A stretch of 64,000 nucleotides of DNA from Dreissena polymorpha (lineage: Eukaryota > Mollusca > Bivalvia > Myida > Dreissenidae). Below, piece by piece: positions 24,486-36,071 of the stretch. The notes below the pieces were generated by a model that saw nothing but the letters and a program-made list of their open reading frames with translations, did not search any database and was not told the origin of the DNA. The stretch's first letter is position 1. Every line of letters starts with the position of its first letter. The stretch is taken from NCBI RefSeq assembly GCF_020536995.1, contig NC_068366.1, forward strand, positions 17,028,329-17,092,328. The letters are read 5' to 3'. Position numbers and translations under genes: made by a program.

Positions 24486-24826
24486 ATGCCGATAACTGAA
24501 AGAAAAAACCGGCCCAAGAACCCTTTCAAAAACTTGGAGATTAATGAGCTCGCCCAGCCAGTTCATCCACAGAGCTTAAGCCATGGACAGCCTTCGGCTG
24601 TGAATAGTTACAACACGGCGAGAGTAACATAAATGAAAGTTAACAGTTTCTCACAGTTTCTGACATGCAACAGTTTCCCACACTTCCTGACATGCAACAG
24701 TCTCCCACAGCTCCTGACATGCAACAGTTCCCCACAGTTCATGGCATGCAACAGTTTACGTCTACTAATTGCACAATAGACAATGATGACATCTCCATGA
24801 GTGGTTATTCAGAGAAATACAAATAA
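24486..24826 (+). other. Possible coding remnant with in-phase 27-bp repeats
   Basis: A 49-codon frame beginning MPITERKNRPKNPFKNLEI at 24486 is followed, in a different frame, by an open stretch 24644-24826. The latter contains four 27-bp repeats encoding a P-D-M-Q-Q-F-P-T-x nonamer, then TSTNCTIDNDDISMSGY and a stop. The composition looks protein-like and the repeat length is a multiple of three, but there is no convincing splice acceptor and no known domain. It could be a decayed transposon or gene. Confidence 0.25.
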
Positions 24827-25640
24827 AAGTGGGCTGAAAGAGTTCACAGCTGGATCTGATAAGAGTACTTAACTAGATTCCTAAATGCCTCGCCCTTCCG
24901 CCAACTAACCCCCAGTATTTAGCGAGGCAACGTGTACCAATTACGACATCAGACTTATTACACTATCTTGAAACACACACCATCAGTACTATACGAAATA
25001 ACGTTCAGACAGTCAAAATATTAAAATATGATTACAAAATTACATTAATCCTAATGTTTTTCCTATATATTTCCGGGTGGCAATACCAACCGAAACATCT
25101 CCACACCCACTCAGAGAAACATGAACAGAAAAATGAAAAAGGTGTCAGTTGACGGATGTCATGACAGTGAAACTAAACCCCGCGTTGTCACTGAGACCAA
25201 GAGTAACCAATCTAATCAGGAGATCACGCAAGAAAGTGTAACCAGTCTATTCGGAGGGAGCAATAAATAAAGTGTAAACAATAACCAAACAATGGACTGT
25301 TGGGCGAGGTCAATAAGGGATTAATCGAATACATGGTTTTAATAAAATAAACAACTAAAGTTGACACGTGCCTGGTTAATCAAACACATCGATTCTATAA
25401 ACAGAATTGTTTGACACTAAAATGTATAACAAATTTACACTTCACTGACATTAAATGAGGCGAAACAAAACTAAATTAAAACCAGAACAACAAAAGCAGA
25501 GAAACTATTAAAGGAACCCACCCCACTCTTTAACTAGATAAATACCTCGGGACCCCACGCTCGCTCAGACACTTACCTAATCTCCACCGCTGGGACCGCT
25601 CCCAACGGCGAGAACTTGAGGGTCGCCACCCTTCAGAGCC
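24827..25640. other. Intergenic, nothing recognised
   Basis: No exon or repeat structure supported. Confidence 0.4.
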
Positions 25641-25789
25641 ACGCCTGAAAGGTTCCCGAGATCCATCCTCAGAGATATCCCGGCGTACATACGCGGCGAC
25701 TCCGTAACCGCACGCATCGCAGATTCATCTGGGTGTTACCAGAGGAAACCCTGCGACTGGACACCTCACGGCTGTTTACCGCGGTGTAC

Positions 25790-26125
25790 CCATTACTGGG
25801 CCACCTCTGCTGGACTATGCCAAAAGGATTCCCGTAGCTGGACGACTCTACAAATCTGGGCGATCCCTGCTGGACTATGCCAGTGGGATAACTGGGCAAC
25901 CCCTGAAAGACTATGCCAACATGATTCCCGGAGCTGGACGACTCTACAAATCTGGGCGATCCCTGTTGGACTATGCCAATGGGATAACTGGACAAACCCT
26001 GAAGGACTATGCCAACAGGAATCCCGGAGCTGGACGACTCTACAAATCAGGACGATCCCTACTGGACTATGCCAGTGGGATAACTGGGCAACTCCTGCTG
26101 GACTATGCCAACAGGATTTCCGATT
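25790..26125. repeat. 96-bp minisatellite with internal ~33-bp subrepeats
   Basis: Three and a half copies of a 96-bp unit (landmarks GAGCTGGACGACTCTACAAA, CGATCCCTGCTGGACTATGC, GGGATAACTGG). Each unit contains related GGACTATGCCAA words. Because 96 is a multiple of three, long frames are open on both strands: the plus frame is open from about 25708 to 26154 with a 32-residue repeat containing AGRLYKSGRSLLDYA. No start codon or splice evidence supports a gene. Confidence 0.85.
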
Positions 26126-26159
26126 ACTCTTTGGAAAACACAATTTTTGTTTGAACGCA

Positions 26160-28740
26160 ATAAATGCTCAAATCGTTAGTTTTGTTTTTACTTCATTTCA
26201 CTGTATTGGCTAATCCGCTTATCTTATCACAAATTATCGGCAATTACCACCCCGTGATGCCCCATGCGGATCAAACGCGATTAGAGTTGTAAAGTTACGG
26301 GGTGCAGCGGATTAATGAACAGGTTTTATTGTGTCATTGTGTTGACTACCATTGCTTGATAAAATCAATAAAGCTGGACACTGTGATTACACCCGATCAC
26401 TGTTGTTTTAACAACTATTGCAAACTTAAACACCCTAATAAAGACATTGAGTAAAAACAAGCATTAACAACAGAGGTTAGGAAACCACTATGCTATAAGT
26501 ATATTTACGCTAATAGACAATTGTTATTAATCAGCAGTTAATGCACGTAATTCTTAAAGGATAATGAGTGTTAATAAAAACAACATAATTTGAATTCTGC
26601 ACTAGCTTTCATTGGTCAAGGTAAGGAACAATAATTATGGGTAAATGACATGAAGGTAATATTACAACAGAGAAACATCACAGTTCACCGACAAGCATGT
26701 AAACAATGTCGGAGATAACTTTCAGAAATGACTAAGTATTGGATTCCAAATGTATATTCCCAATTTAAAAGGACCTACACAATTTGTAAAGAAACAGTAT
26801 TTAATTTATAACATGGTTTCAGTAATTAGGTTACAAGACAATCAACAAGACAGAGTATATTTGCATATACATGTTATTGTTTATAAACGTATACGTTTTT
26901 CGGAAGTTTTTTTCCATTTATGTGTCAAAACGACAGTCGGTTAACCGGTTAATCGCTCGAATATCGAAACAGGTTAACCGGTTACGGATTTGCTTAGGTT
27001 CGCCATCCCTACAATAAAGCAATAGAACTGTCTAAGAAGATTTATATATGAATCAAGTTCTTGCAGTTATGCATGTCTGTAAATCAAAAGACATGTACAT
27101 TATTTATATTTGGAACAAACTAAAATGTTATTAAAACTTGAATGAAGCTCTTCACGATTGAACTGCGGCACAAAAAAATGTGAAAATACTTGATATCCCA
27201 ACACATAATGTATGTCCCTTACCTGCTAGGTTGTATCGTCATGTTTGTTTTTGTACGCTAAGCTCTCTATGTTAATATCACGATTGATGCAACGCCTTCT
27301 AACTCTTTCCGGGTATGAATCCATATCTGCATGTATAGTTTTTAGTTTAGTAGCCAAAAGTCCGAATAAAGACTTTTCTCGAACAATTGACTATCAGGTT
27401 ATTGTACAGAACACAAGCAAACACTCAATTCGCCACATGCACGTGACCATTAATGCACATTAGACTTAATTTTTTTTTTAATTTTAACGTTTATTGCATA
27501 TGTTTCAGTTGCCAAACGTTTCATACAAGTGTTTCCCAACCTATTAACTTATACGTGCTGGTAAAACACATGACAGCCACGTGACTTTATCACCATGTTA
27601 GCTGTTTGTCTAATCTACACGTACTTTTGTTAGTGTTGTTCGGTTATTGAAACAAAGTCACTGTACGTGAAAAGTTATCCGGCTACAGTTTTTATCAAGT
27701 GTTTATTGTACATATTGCCCATGTGTCTGAGAGATCCTGGACTACATACTTACAAAAGTTCCTGCAAAGTTGGTGTACGTGTGACTTTCACAGACCATTA
27801 AGCCAATTTGCTTACAGCGCAATTATTTATATGGAAACGTACACCGACACAATCGTAGAATCCTAAGTCCCAATTAAGAGATTTTCCGGTCCATGGATGA
27901 AAACGTACTTGAATAGGAACACACATACATATTAAGCTAAAATAGGCACACGCCATCTGAATTCATCACGTCTGGGTGATCATTATTCAAATTAAGCGTT
28001 TTCATTTTTGGCTTTAACGTACAGTGACCAGTATTAAGTGGCCAAAAGAAGCAACCGAGAGTTTCCGGACTATGGCCCTGTATTTGCTTGCACATTACCA
28101 GAACATAATCGTTACAACTCAAGTTCCTTATCAGCGAATGTATACCGATCTAAGACAAACTCCCCACGGTTACTGGCGATAACCACTGACTTCACAAGAA
28201 AATCCTTCCATTTCTGGCAGGATTTGTTGTTTAAGTATTTATAATGAAAAGAAGTATTATTTGCTTTTACATTATGACAATAGTGTTTAAGTTTAGGTTC
28301 ATTACAAAGCAATACATTGATTAAAAGTTAGTAAAAATAATAACTGGTTGAGCGTTAATACTGTATGACGCAATTATTGTACCACGTGACTCGGCTATCA
28401 TCACGTGGCTGGTTATAACGGAAAGATTTGATAAACAGCTATGCTCGGAACCAGTCAAATTATCGCGCGGAGGTTGGATCCGCGGGGCTTAAATCTGCAG
28501 TCCTTACTTTCGATAAACTTAGCTTTGGTTTGATATATTCGAAAACGTTTCGCGTGAGGCGATTGCGTGAAGAGGATAATACATGAATACACACGATTTT
28601 AAGTTTAACGTGGTAAAAATACATGAACACTATTTTCTGTTTCTTTTATGCCCCCATTTCAAGAAAATAATTAATAATGATTTCCCTTTCGCTGAAAAGT
28701 GACCCTCTGTCCCATGGCGTGCCTCAATACACTGAAATGA
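26160..28740. other. Gene-poor AT-rich region
   Basis: No supported exon. The stretch around 26940-27012 contains two GGTTAACCGGTT motifs and ends with a hAT-like terminus (reverse complement TAGGGATGGCGAACC), probably one end of a decayed transposon whose other end I could not find. Confidence 0.4.
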
Positions 28741-28756
28741 CATTTTGTTGACGAAA

Positions 28757-28786
28757 TGACGTCATTTTGTTGACGAAATGACGTCA
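28757..28786. promoter_or_regulatory. Pair of TGACGTCA palindromes
   Basis: Two perfect cAMP-response-element-type palindromes, 28757-28764 and 28779-28786, lie in a duplicated 22-bp unit (TTGTTGACGAAATGACGTCA). They are about 670 bp upstream of a candidate first exon at 29460. Function is inference. Confidence 0.3.
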
Positions 28787-29174
28787 TTATTCCAGGGAAA
28801 TTCTTCAGATAAACTCTTTTACAATGTAAATGTAAATTAACGGTAAAAAAAAAGCACAAATTAAAAGAAAATGTGTTGGATTCGCTGGAATATCGATTTT
28901 ATTTCACTCGTGATCATAGAAAAAATATAAACAAGGATATAAACAAGGGAAGTACATCTTGATATGATAATCTAAAAATAGAAAAAAGGAATTCGGAATA
29001 TGTGTTATTTTCACCGATGAAAATAACAATTGTGTTATTTTCACTGCTGTTATTTCACTGCAGAAATGTCATATTTTATCATTAGGTATAAAAGAAATAT
29101 GATTATTTGTCCAAGTAATTTTATTCTATCAGGGACATTATTATCATCAATACGATAACATAGTATGACTTTTA

Positions 29175-29290
29175 CCAGCCGTTTCATCATATTATACGAT
29201 TTTTATGGTATCGTAATTTACGTTTACATATTTGTTAAGCGATTTACGATTTATACATAAATACCGTTTTATCAACGAAATCAGTAAAGG
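29175..29290. repeat. MITE-like repeat related to 58985-59112
   Basis: Contains AGCCGTTTCATCA, TCGTAATTTACG and GCGATTTACGATTTAT. The same words appear in inverted orientation at 58985-59112 (ending TGATGAAACGGCT). The shared core suggests a small dispersed element. Confidence 0.4.
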
Positions 29291-29459
29291 CACCATACAT
29301 AAAATACGACTACTTAAATATACGTATTTTGTAACCGATAAAACTAGTGACGCAGTCTGAAAAAAATTGCATGACGTAATTTTCGAGCGTTCTGTCAGCA
29401 GAGGAAAATATCGCATAACAATGCTAGTTGTGATCTGAAACAAAAACACACATTGGAAT

Positions 29460-32400
29460 ATGTCGGCAACGACTATCCTTGTACACAGATGTGTGGAAAG
29501 GCTACCGTCTGCTGTTTGGCAGCCACTCTTATTGCGTAAGGAGGCAAAAAGGAGTTATTTTGAAACTGAAAGGCGACGGTTGAAATGTGAGTTGACAACT
29601 TGTTGGTCATGAACATGAATGTAGATTATTTATCGCATATTTGTTTTTCATGAATAAAAAATTTATTGTTTAGAGTAAGTGTTTTGTTCTTTCTATGCAG
29701 CAAGGCGACTGTGTTTTAGATCAATGAACAGTTTAATACTATTCATTTATTTAGGCCAAGGGAATTCAGGCTGATAATAACTTGAACAAGACATCATTCA
29801 TTGAAAGTTTGTCATGTTAGCATTTTTTTTGTTCAATTTTCTAATATTTTATTTCAATAAGGTATTAGATTCACATGACAAAACATATAGACGAAACGGA
29901 ATGAGTTAAGTTATGATGTCATAAATATGACGTCATATGTCAGAGTTCATGCTTGAATTATATTGTTTTTATAACATGACTTACGCTCCAGGAGTGAAAT
30001 AACGTAATGCTCAATTTTGTTTATTACACGGGTGTTATTTCACTAGTTATATAACTATGCAAATTAGCCGAATCACTTAAAAGATATTCATACGCGCTGT
30101 CAAAATAATCAAAACAAACATGGCCTCCTTTGACATATCTGTCAACGACAAGGTGCAGATTGATGGCCAAGGATATGGAATCGTAACAGAAATTGTTTTC
30201 CGCGGATTCGCCACACTCTACATGGTTAAATTATTGACAGTGACTTTGAGGTAGAGCTAGAACGGGAACGATTGACCGTTTTGCCGAACGCTGGGACGAA
30301 CGCAGACACGAACGCTGACACGGATCGGATGCCGAGACAAGGGCCCAGAAGGTTAAATATCGTTTCTGACTTAGATGTTGAGAATTTTAATCATCAACAG
30401 ACCAACAAAAACACTTTATCGAAAACTGTAAATGACCTAAAGATATTGAAAGCCTTTTTTGCGGAACCCGAAATAAATGAATTCCGCGAAATTCATGAAA
30501 TCCCCGAAGCAGAATTATCATCATTACTTTGCCGATTTTAAGTCAGTGTAAAAAAAACCAGAACGGCGACGATTATGAGCAGTCTGTAATAAGAGGAATG
30601 GTGTCCAGTTTTGATCGCCAGTTACGGAGAAAGGGTTATGGCCAGACAATATCGCAGGGTCCTGCTTTTAAGAAGGTCATTGAAACTTTAGCCATGAAAC
30701 AGCGTCAACTGAAAAGGAGCGGTAAAGGCAATCTCCCTAAAAAGAGTGTTCCACTGTCTGATGACGACATAAATCAATTATGGGCTTCGAAACAGCTCGG
30801 TGTATCTACCCCTGATACAATTCTTCAGACTTTATGGTTGTATAACACCATACATTTTGGTTTGCGAAGCTGTCAAGAACATCGTGATACGTGTTGGGGT
30901 GACATTTCCCTGTTCACTGACGAACATGGCCGTGAATATTTGCAGTTCACCGAAAGACAAACCAAGACGCGTTCTGGTGAGAACCCTAGGGATGTGAGAC
31001 TTGTAAAGCCGAAAATCTGGGCTAATACACAAAACCCTGATCGATGCCCTATTAGTGTTTACAAGACTTGTGCCGACAAAAGACCATACAGTTATAGTAA
31101 TGCTGATCATCCTTTTTACATTGCAACATCAACTGTTCACCTACCTTCACTCCAGGAAAAATGGTTCAAACGAAATCCAGTCGTAGTAAACAAGCTTGCC
31201 TGTATGTTGAAACGTATGGTGAAGCAGGCTGGCATGAATCCTGACAAACGACTGTCAAATCACAGTGCAAGGAAATACCTCGTCCAAAAACTAAATGACA
31301 ATAACATTCCTCCAAACCAAATCATGCAGATCTCTGGTCATAGAAACATTGCCTCCATCAATAATTACAGTCACATAAATCCGATCCAGCATAGAAATAT
31401 TTCACATATCCTGCACTCGAATTCAAATGAAAACACCTCTATGAACTACACATTAAATCCCACAACAAGGCAGTCTACATCCCTCATTTCGAATGAATCT
31501 CGTTCAAATTTCCATGTAACAGGAGGAATTCAGAGTATCTTCAGTGGCCCAATTCACGGAGGAACATTCAACGTGCATATTCATCAACACGCGAAGCGGA
31601 ACCATCCAGAAAACGCATTAGATACATCGAAAGTGACACTAATAGTGAATGATTTTGAATCCGTGTACTGTGACCTCAATACAATACACGAAAAAGGCAA
31701 GCGCGGAATACATAAAATACGTAGCTATGACGTCAGAACGTCGGAACATCTGATGTTCTTTTTGTTTGTTTTGTTTAAATTGTTTGATAAGCTTCACCCG
31801 ATTAAATTCAATAAATATTCACAACTTGACACCGAGAAATTTTGAGCTTTATATTTTTTGTTATAAAAAACAACAACAAAAAACACGAGTGTTCGTCCAG
31901 AACTACTTCACATGCTCAGGTACACACAATGACCGCATTGCTGCTTCGATTCTAGATATCGTACCTTTCCTCTCTATGGCACGGAGGGGAATACATGTGT
32001 GTTTTAAAGCATTTTGTTGGTCATGTTATAAATAGAATCTTGCATTCGTAGGTCGTTTTGTATTGAATTTATTAAACTCGTCATCTAATGAAGATAAAAA
32101 CTCGGCAAGCCTCGTTTTTATCTTCATTTAGATGACTCGTTTAATAAATTCAATACAAAACGACCACTCATGCAAGATCCTATATTTTAATGTTTAAATT
32201 TTCGTTCGGAATTAGGCGCTGTTCGGAATTATGAACACCCCTCTACAGTACTTAAAAATGTCATATCAGTAGGAATGCTATTTGCCTGTCTTTATTATTA
32301 TATTGTCATCTACAATAATTTATTATAGTGATGATTTACAAGATGTAAATCAACCTAGATTTATTATGTTGTTGCTGCAAAACTGTGTCACATGTAACAA

Positions 32401-33158
32401 TCACAAATATAGTTTTCATTTCTTTGTTTTTCCCGGAAACAAAATGTTATCACTGGCTGAAAGACCTGAACATGATGCACCAATTCAATGTACAGAGAAC
32501 AGGGTTGTCAAAACTCAAACAGAAGTTGCGTCAATCAACTGTGTTAAATCATAAAAAAGAGAACGGAAGGCAGAAGCAACAAATAGTAATTATTAGTGTT
32601 TTCTATAAATTATAGTAAAGCTGACTGCTTATTATTTCCTACAATAAAAATGCAACAATTAATGTTTTCTATTTTTCTATTTCTCATTTTACTATGTTAT
32701 AAATGGGGTGTTGCTGCATTTTTTATATAAACGTATTAACCGACTTGTATTTCGAAAAATTCTTTTTCGACATCGACATATTTGAAATTTGGAAAGAAGT
32801 AATTGGACTGTAGAGCATTAGTGTCACACACAAATTTTGAGTTTAAATTTAGAAAGCTAGATAAATATCACAATACAAAACTAACTTTCAGAATCAATAA
32901 CAGGTCATGCTGTTTTATTATGACTGGTTTGTGTTATTTTGACAACCACACTTGTCTGATACATGAAAGTGCCTTATGTTGTATTTAATACATAGTTTTG
33001 TTAAATGTATAAACTAGTAATTTTATTTACTTGCAGCCACATGTGAAGAATGTAGCAACAGTGTGACTAAAACTCGAGAGATGTTGATTTCGTCAAGGGA
33101 AAGAAATGCCATTCTGCGGGACATTAGCAAAAATCTAGAGGAGCTGCTTTCTCTTTAA
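29460..33158 (+). CDS. Candidate two-exon gene, 82 residues, unknown function
   Basis: Exon 1 (29460-29586) starts at ATG, encodes MSATTILVHRCVERLPSAVW onward through a basic KEAKRSYFETERRRLK stretch, and ends at a strong donor (AAAT before GTGAGT). Exon 2 (33037-33158) follows a good acceptor (TTTATTTACTTGCAG) and encodes TCEECSNSVTKTREMLISS, then a charged helix RERNAILRDISKNLEELLSL and a TAA stop. The phases match (1 + 2 nt), giving 249 nt in total. Exon 2 looks like a genuine C-terminal exon. The pairing is inference: more exons may exist between, and the Crypton remnant lies inside the presumed intron. I recognise no family. The C-terminal segment could form a short coiled coil, and the CEEC pair might bind metal. 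Confidence 0.35.
30120..31845 (+). mobile_element. Crypton-type tyrosine recombinase (DUF3504 family), degraded
   Basis: Three frames in order form one decayed gene. At 30120, MASFDISVNDKVQIDGQGYG begins a small beta-rich module with GYGIVTEIVFRGFATLYMVK (SH3- or Tudor-like by pattern). A second frame continues with DSDFEVELERERLTVLP and ends LLCRF at 30541. The third, 30529-31845, is a 438-codon frame holding the recombinase domain. A one-base shift is needed near 30230 and again near 30535. In the 438-codon frame the tyrosine-recombinase residues are present: R113 (GLRS), H245-x-x-R248 (NHSARK), H271 (SGHRN) and Y280 (NNYSH). These are shared by Cryptons and by the domesticated ZMYM2, QRICH1 and KCTD1-like proteins. 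A GGTFNVHIH segment follows. DNA Cryptons encode only this enzyme, so it is a DNA transposon or a decayed domesticated gene. Neither ends nor a target duplication are defined. Confidence 0.75.
32037..32178. mobile_element. 142-bp near-perfect palindrome (hairpin MITE)
   Basis: Two ~69-bp arms around a ~4-bp centre at about 32106. From the outside the arms share ATCTTGCAT, GGTCGTTTTGTATTGAATTT and CATCTAATGAAGATAAAAAC, with only a handful of mismatches. It lies just after the Crypton remnant and could be a foldback MITE or the residue of a transposon terminus. Confidence 0.8.
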
Positions 33159-33249
33159 ACAAAATGAAATTTCAAATTGCTCAATTGTTTCTGGAACTTT
33201 TAATTGGTTTTACATGTGATGATGTTCAGTGATTCTATGAAGCTTATTA

Positions 33250-33500
33250 TAACACATAATAAGCTCGGCGTTTTCGGAGAAAATCCGAGGTATTATCATA
33301 GCCAGCTCGTCGTGTCGTTCATGTTGTGCTAAAACCTTAGCATTGCCGCTAAAATCAAAAAGCTTCCACCTACAACTTTGAAACTTCATATGTAGATGCA
33401 ACGTGATGAGTTCTACACGCCATACCCATTTTGGGGTCACTAGGTCAAAGGTCAAGGTCACTTCTGACAAGCTTTCATTTATTCAAAACTGTACCCTTAG
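33250..33500. repeat. Bivalve interspersed repeat
   Basis: Contains ACACGCCATACCCATTTTGG and GGTCACTAGGTCAAAGGTCAAGGTCAC, typical of dispersed bivalve repeats. The overlapping minus-strand frame is not a gene. Confidence 0.5.
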
Positions 33501-33719
33501 ACGAGCGGGGCACCCTTTATGCGGTGCTCTTGTTGAGATATAAATTTTCATATGAATTATAACACCATGCCTTGTTGGTATATTGTACTTTCTAAATAAA
33601 AATAAATAAATGTGAAGACGCATGAAACAGTTGCTTGTTCACATCACTTATTGGGCTTGAAATGCTCATAACTTCTATCAAAGTGTTTATCAGGGGCATA
33701 TGTCATCCTATGGAGTCTT

Positions 33720-34245
33720 CCTGTATATGCGCGATGATTATCTGAAATATTAACTCTATGACGCTATATTTTAAAATCTTTTTCTATAAAGAAGGAATGT
33801 AGTTGACACTTGCTTGTAGTTTCATTTTATCGTTCGTCAAAAAGTTGTAGCTCTGTTGCTCTGGTATCTTCAATACCATTGAGTAATTAAATTGTAATTA
33901 AATTGAATGCGTTTTAATTCCCTTTTATTATTGTTTGATTTGAGTTACAATGCTATGACGTTAAATTTTATTTACACTTAAAAGTATAATGAATATTGTT
34001 GGGCCAAGTGTGAGGTTGAGCGCTCTATAACCGGTTTAAACCCCCAATGCTTTGCATTGACCGTTCCAAGGCGGTGACCCCAGCTTTATTCATATTTTGT
34101 GTTTATGTTGGTTTGTATTGTGCTGTATTGTGCTGTTTTGTATTATTTGGGCAATCGGTCACTTGCCTTAAATAAAGGACCAACTAATTGTTTTTAATGA
34201 GAATTCAATACTGCTCCAACAGATGGAGTTTCACTTCTTTATATT
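33720..34245 (+). repeat. ~530-bp inverted repeat, left arm
   Basis: Matches 40617-41145 in reverse orientation. Landmarks: GCGCGATGATTATCTGA, AAGAAGGAATGTAGTTGAC, CGTTTTAATTCCCTTTTATT, GCCAAGTGTGAGGTTGAGCG, CAATGCTTTGCATTGACCG, CCTTAAATAAAGGACCAA and GGAGTTTCACTTCTTTATAT. A third, partial copy (only the last ~125 bp) is at 60637-60765. Confidence 0.8.
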
Positions 34246-34449
34246 GAAAGACAAGCATCCATCAGTGACATGCTGACTTCTAAAAAATAGAAGAAGTATT
34301 TCTTTAACATAGATATTTGTCTAAGTGACTAAATTGCGCTGATTCCACAGGCTTATTTGATTTCAATATTATGTATATATAATATATAGCCTACAAAACA
34401 CAATATTTGTGTCTGTATTCAGCATTTATAATTTAATTAATTTAAATGC

Positions 34450-34722
34450 ACTAGTTAACAAGAAATGTGTTTGTCAGAAACACTATGTCCCCTTCTGTGC
34501 AGCTTTGATTTAGTGTTTTTTACCTTTGACCTTGAAGGATCACTTTGACCTTTTACCACTCAAAATGTGCAGCTCCATGAGATACACATGCATGCCAAAT
34601 ATGAAGTTGCTATCTTCAATATAGCAAAAGTTATTGCAAAATGTTAAAGTTGGCGCAAACAGACAGACAGACAGGGCAAAAACAATATGTCCCACACTAT
34701 AGTGGTGGGGGACATAAAATAC
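34450..34722. repeat. Bivalve interspersed repeat, second copy
   Basis: Same family as 18895-19145: AAGAAATGTGTTTGTCAGAAAC at the start, then TTTGACCTTGAAGGATCACTT, a CAGCTCCATGAGATACACATG block, and a final GACAGACAGACAGGGC tract followed by CCCACACTATAGTGG. Confidence 0.65.
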
Positions 34723-35049
34723 GTTCATACATATGGGATAAGCAAAATGAATATTTAAGATTTAGAATAAAATTAATAAAAACATCAGTTTATTTAGACG
34801 GATTTTTTTTTATGAAACATCAAGTACATACACGCAAACAACACTCATTTATAATAAAACTTAATTTACATATAAATTCAATAATTTGATAATTAAAGAT
34901 GTACCTAATCAAGCTATAGAGGCTACCTTTGATTTAAGACACTGTGAGGCATAATAAATAGATTTGCAACAATAGTTTATTTAAATACTGTGTGGTCAGT
35001 TGATCTCGCACTAATAAGACTAATATTTCACAATTTACATGATATATTA

Positions 35050-35700
35050 CCAAAATCTTGACCGTCTACATAGATGTTCATTTTAGGCCTGTTCCGCAGC
35101 ATTGGAGGGATGAGGTAAAGGGGTCATAAGGTAAGTCCTTAACGGATACCCACTATCTCCCAGCAGATGACCCGCATCATTGTTGCTCTGATAGTGCTGT
35201 AAATTAAACTATTTTATTGAAAAGTTGCTTTGTCTATGATAAAACAGCAGTCCATAGGTAATGTTGTTGGATTAAGGATAGCATCTCAATAAGCTTTACC
35301 GACCTAGCTGAAGTATATTTTAGTTATCGTAGATTAAATAAATGTAACTTAAGACAATATTTCAAGATAATACAGATATCTGCATTGGCTAATACGCTTT
35401 AAAGAACAGAAGCCGGATTACACCATGCTCATGGTGTCAATTATGGTAGTTAATGATTTTTGCGCATGTACATAAATAATCATTATTTGATGTCAAAGAT
35501 GATAAGCATAACGCTAAGAAAGTTGAACCTGTTATGGTATTTCTCTGCTTTGATATCTAATTTAATGATAAGGTAATCAATCATAATACTGTATTTACAT
35601 TTACCTCATGTTGACGTCAACAACAGCCTGCACATTAATGACATGGAATCCTTCAGAGTAAAATCTCCCTTGCCATATACCTCAATGATGCCAAAATCTA
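35050..35700 (-). pseudogene. PIF/Harbinger transposase fragments
   Basis: Minus-strand translation at about 35090-35210 reads GHLLGDSGYPLRTYLMTPLP, the second-Asp block of Harbinger transposases. About 35600-35670 reads FHVINVQAVVDVNM, the first-Asp block. They are in the right order on the same strand, separated by about 400 bp of non-coding sequence. This is the wreck of a Harbinger transposase; flanking parts are not recognisable. Confidence 0.65.
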
Positions 35701-36071
35701 TAAAGATAAAAAAAATGCATTTACATAAGAGTGTTCATGTTCTCATTACAAACACAAAAGAAGGGGACGAATGCATGAAAAGAAGTTAATTTAAAAAAGC
35801 CACATCAATATTTAGAAATACAAACTTTGGATGGGGTGCACATTTATAACACTGCAGAATTAAATTTAACAAATAATTAAATTCTACGCAAATGAAAACA
35901 ATATAAAAACAATAACGGCGATGTTTTTGCAAACATTAAATACAAAAGGCACCATCTACTTTACTCATCCATACTATACACTACTAAAGCTCGATTGGTC
36001 ATTGTAGGCTCGGGTACTACTTACACGTACCCTGGGTACTCTTAAGTATAATTACATGTACCCGGGTACGG

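Noticed and set aside
25669-26143. Minus-strand frames with repeated CWHSPxGxAQ
   Set aside because: Product of the 96-bp minisatellite; no start or splice context.
33210-33470. 86-codon minus-strand frame
   Set aside because: It covers a dispersed bivalve repeat with the gaccttgaccttt motif.
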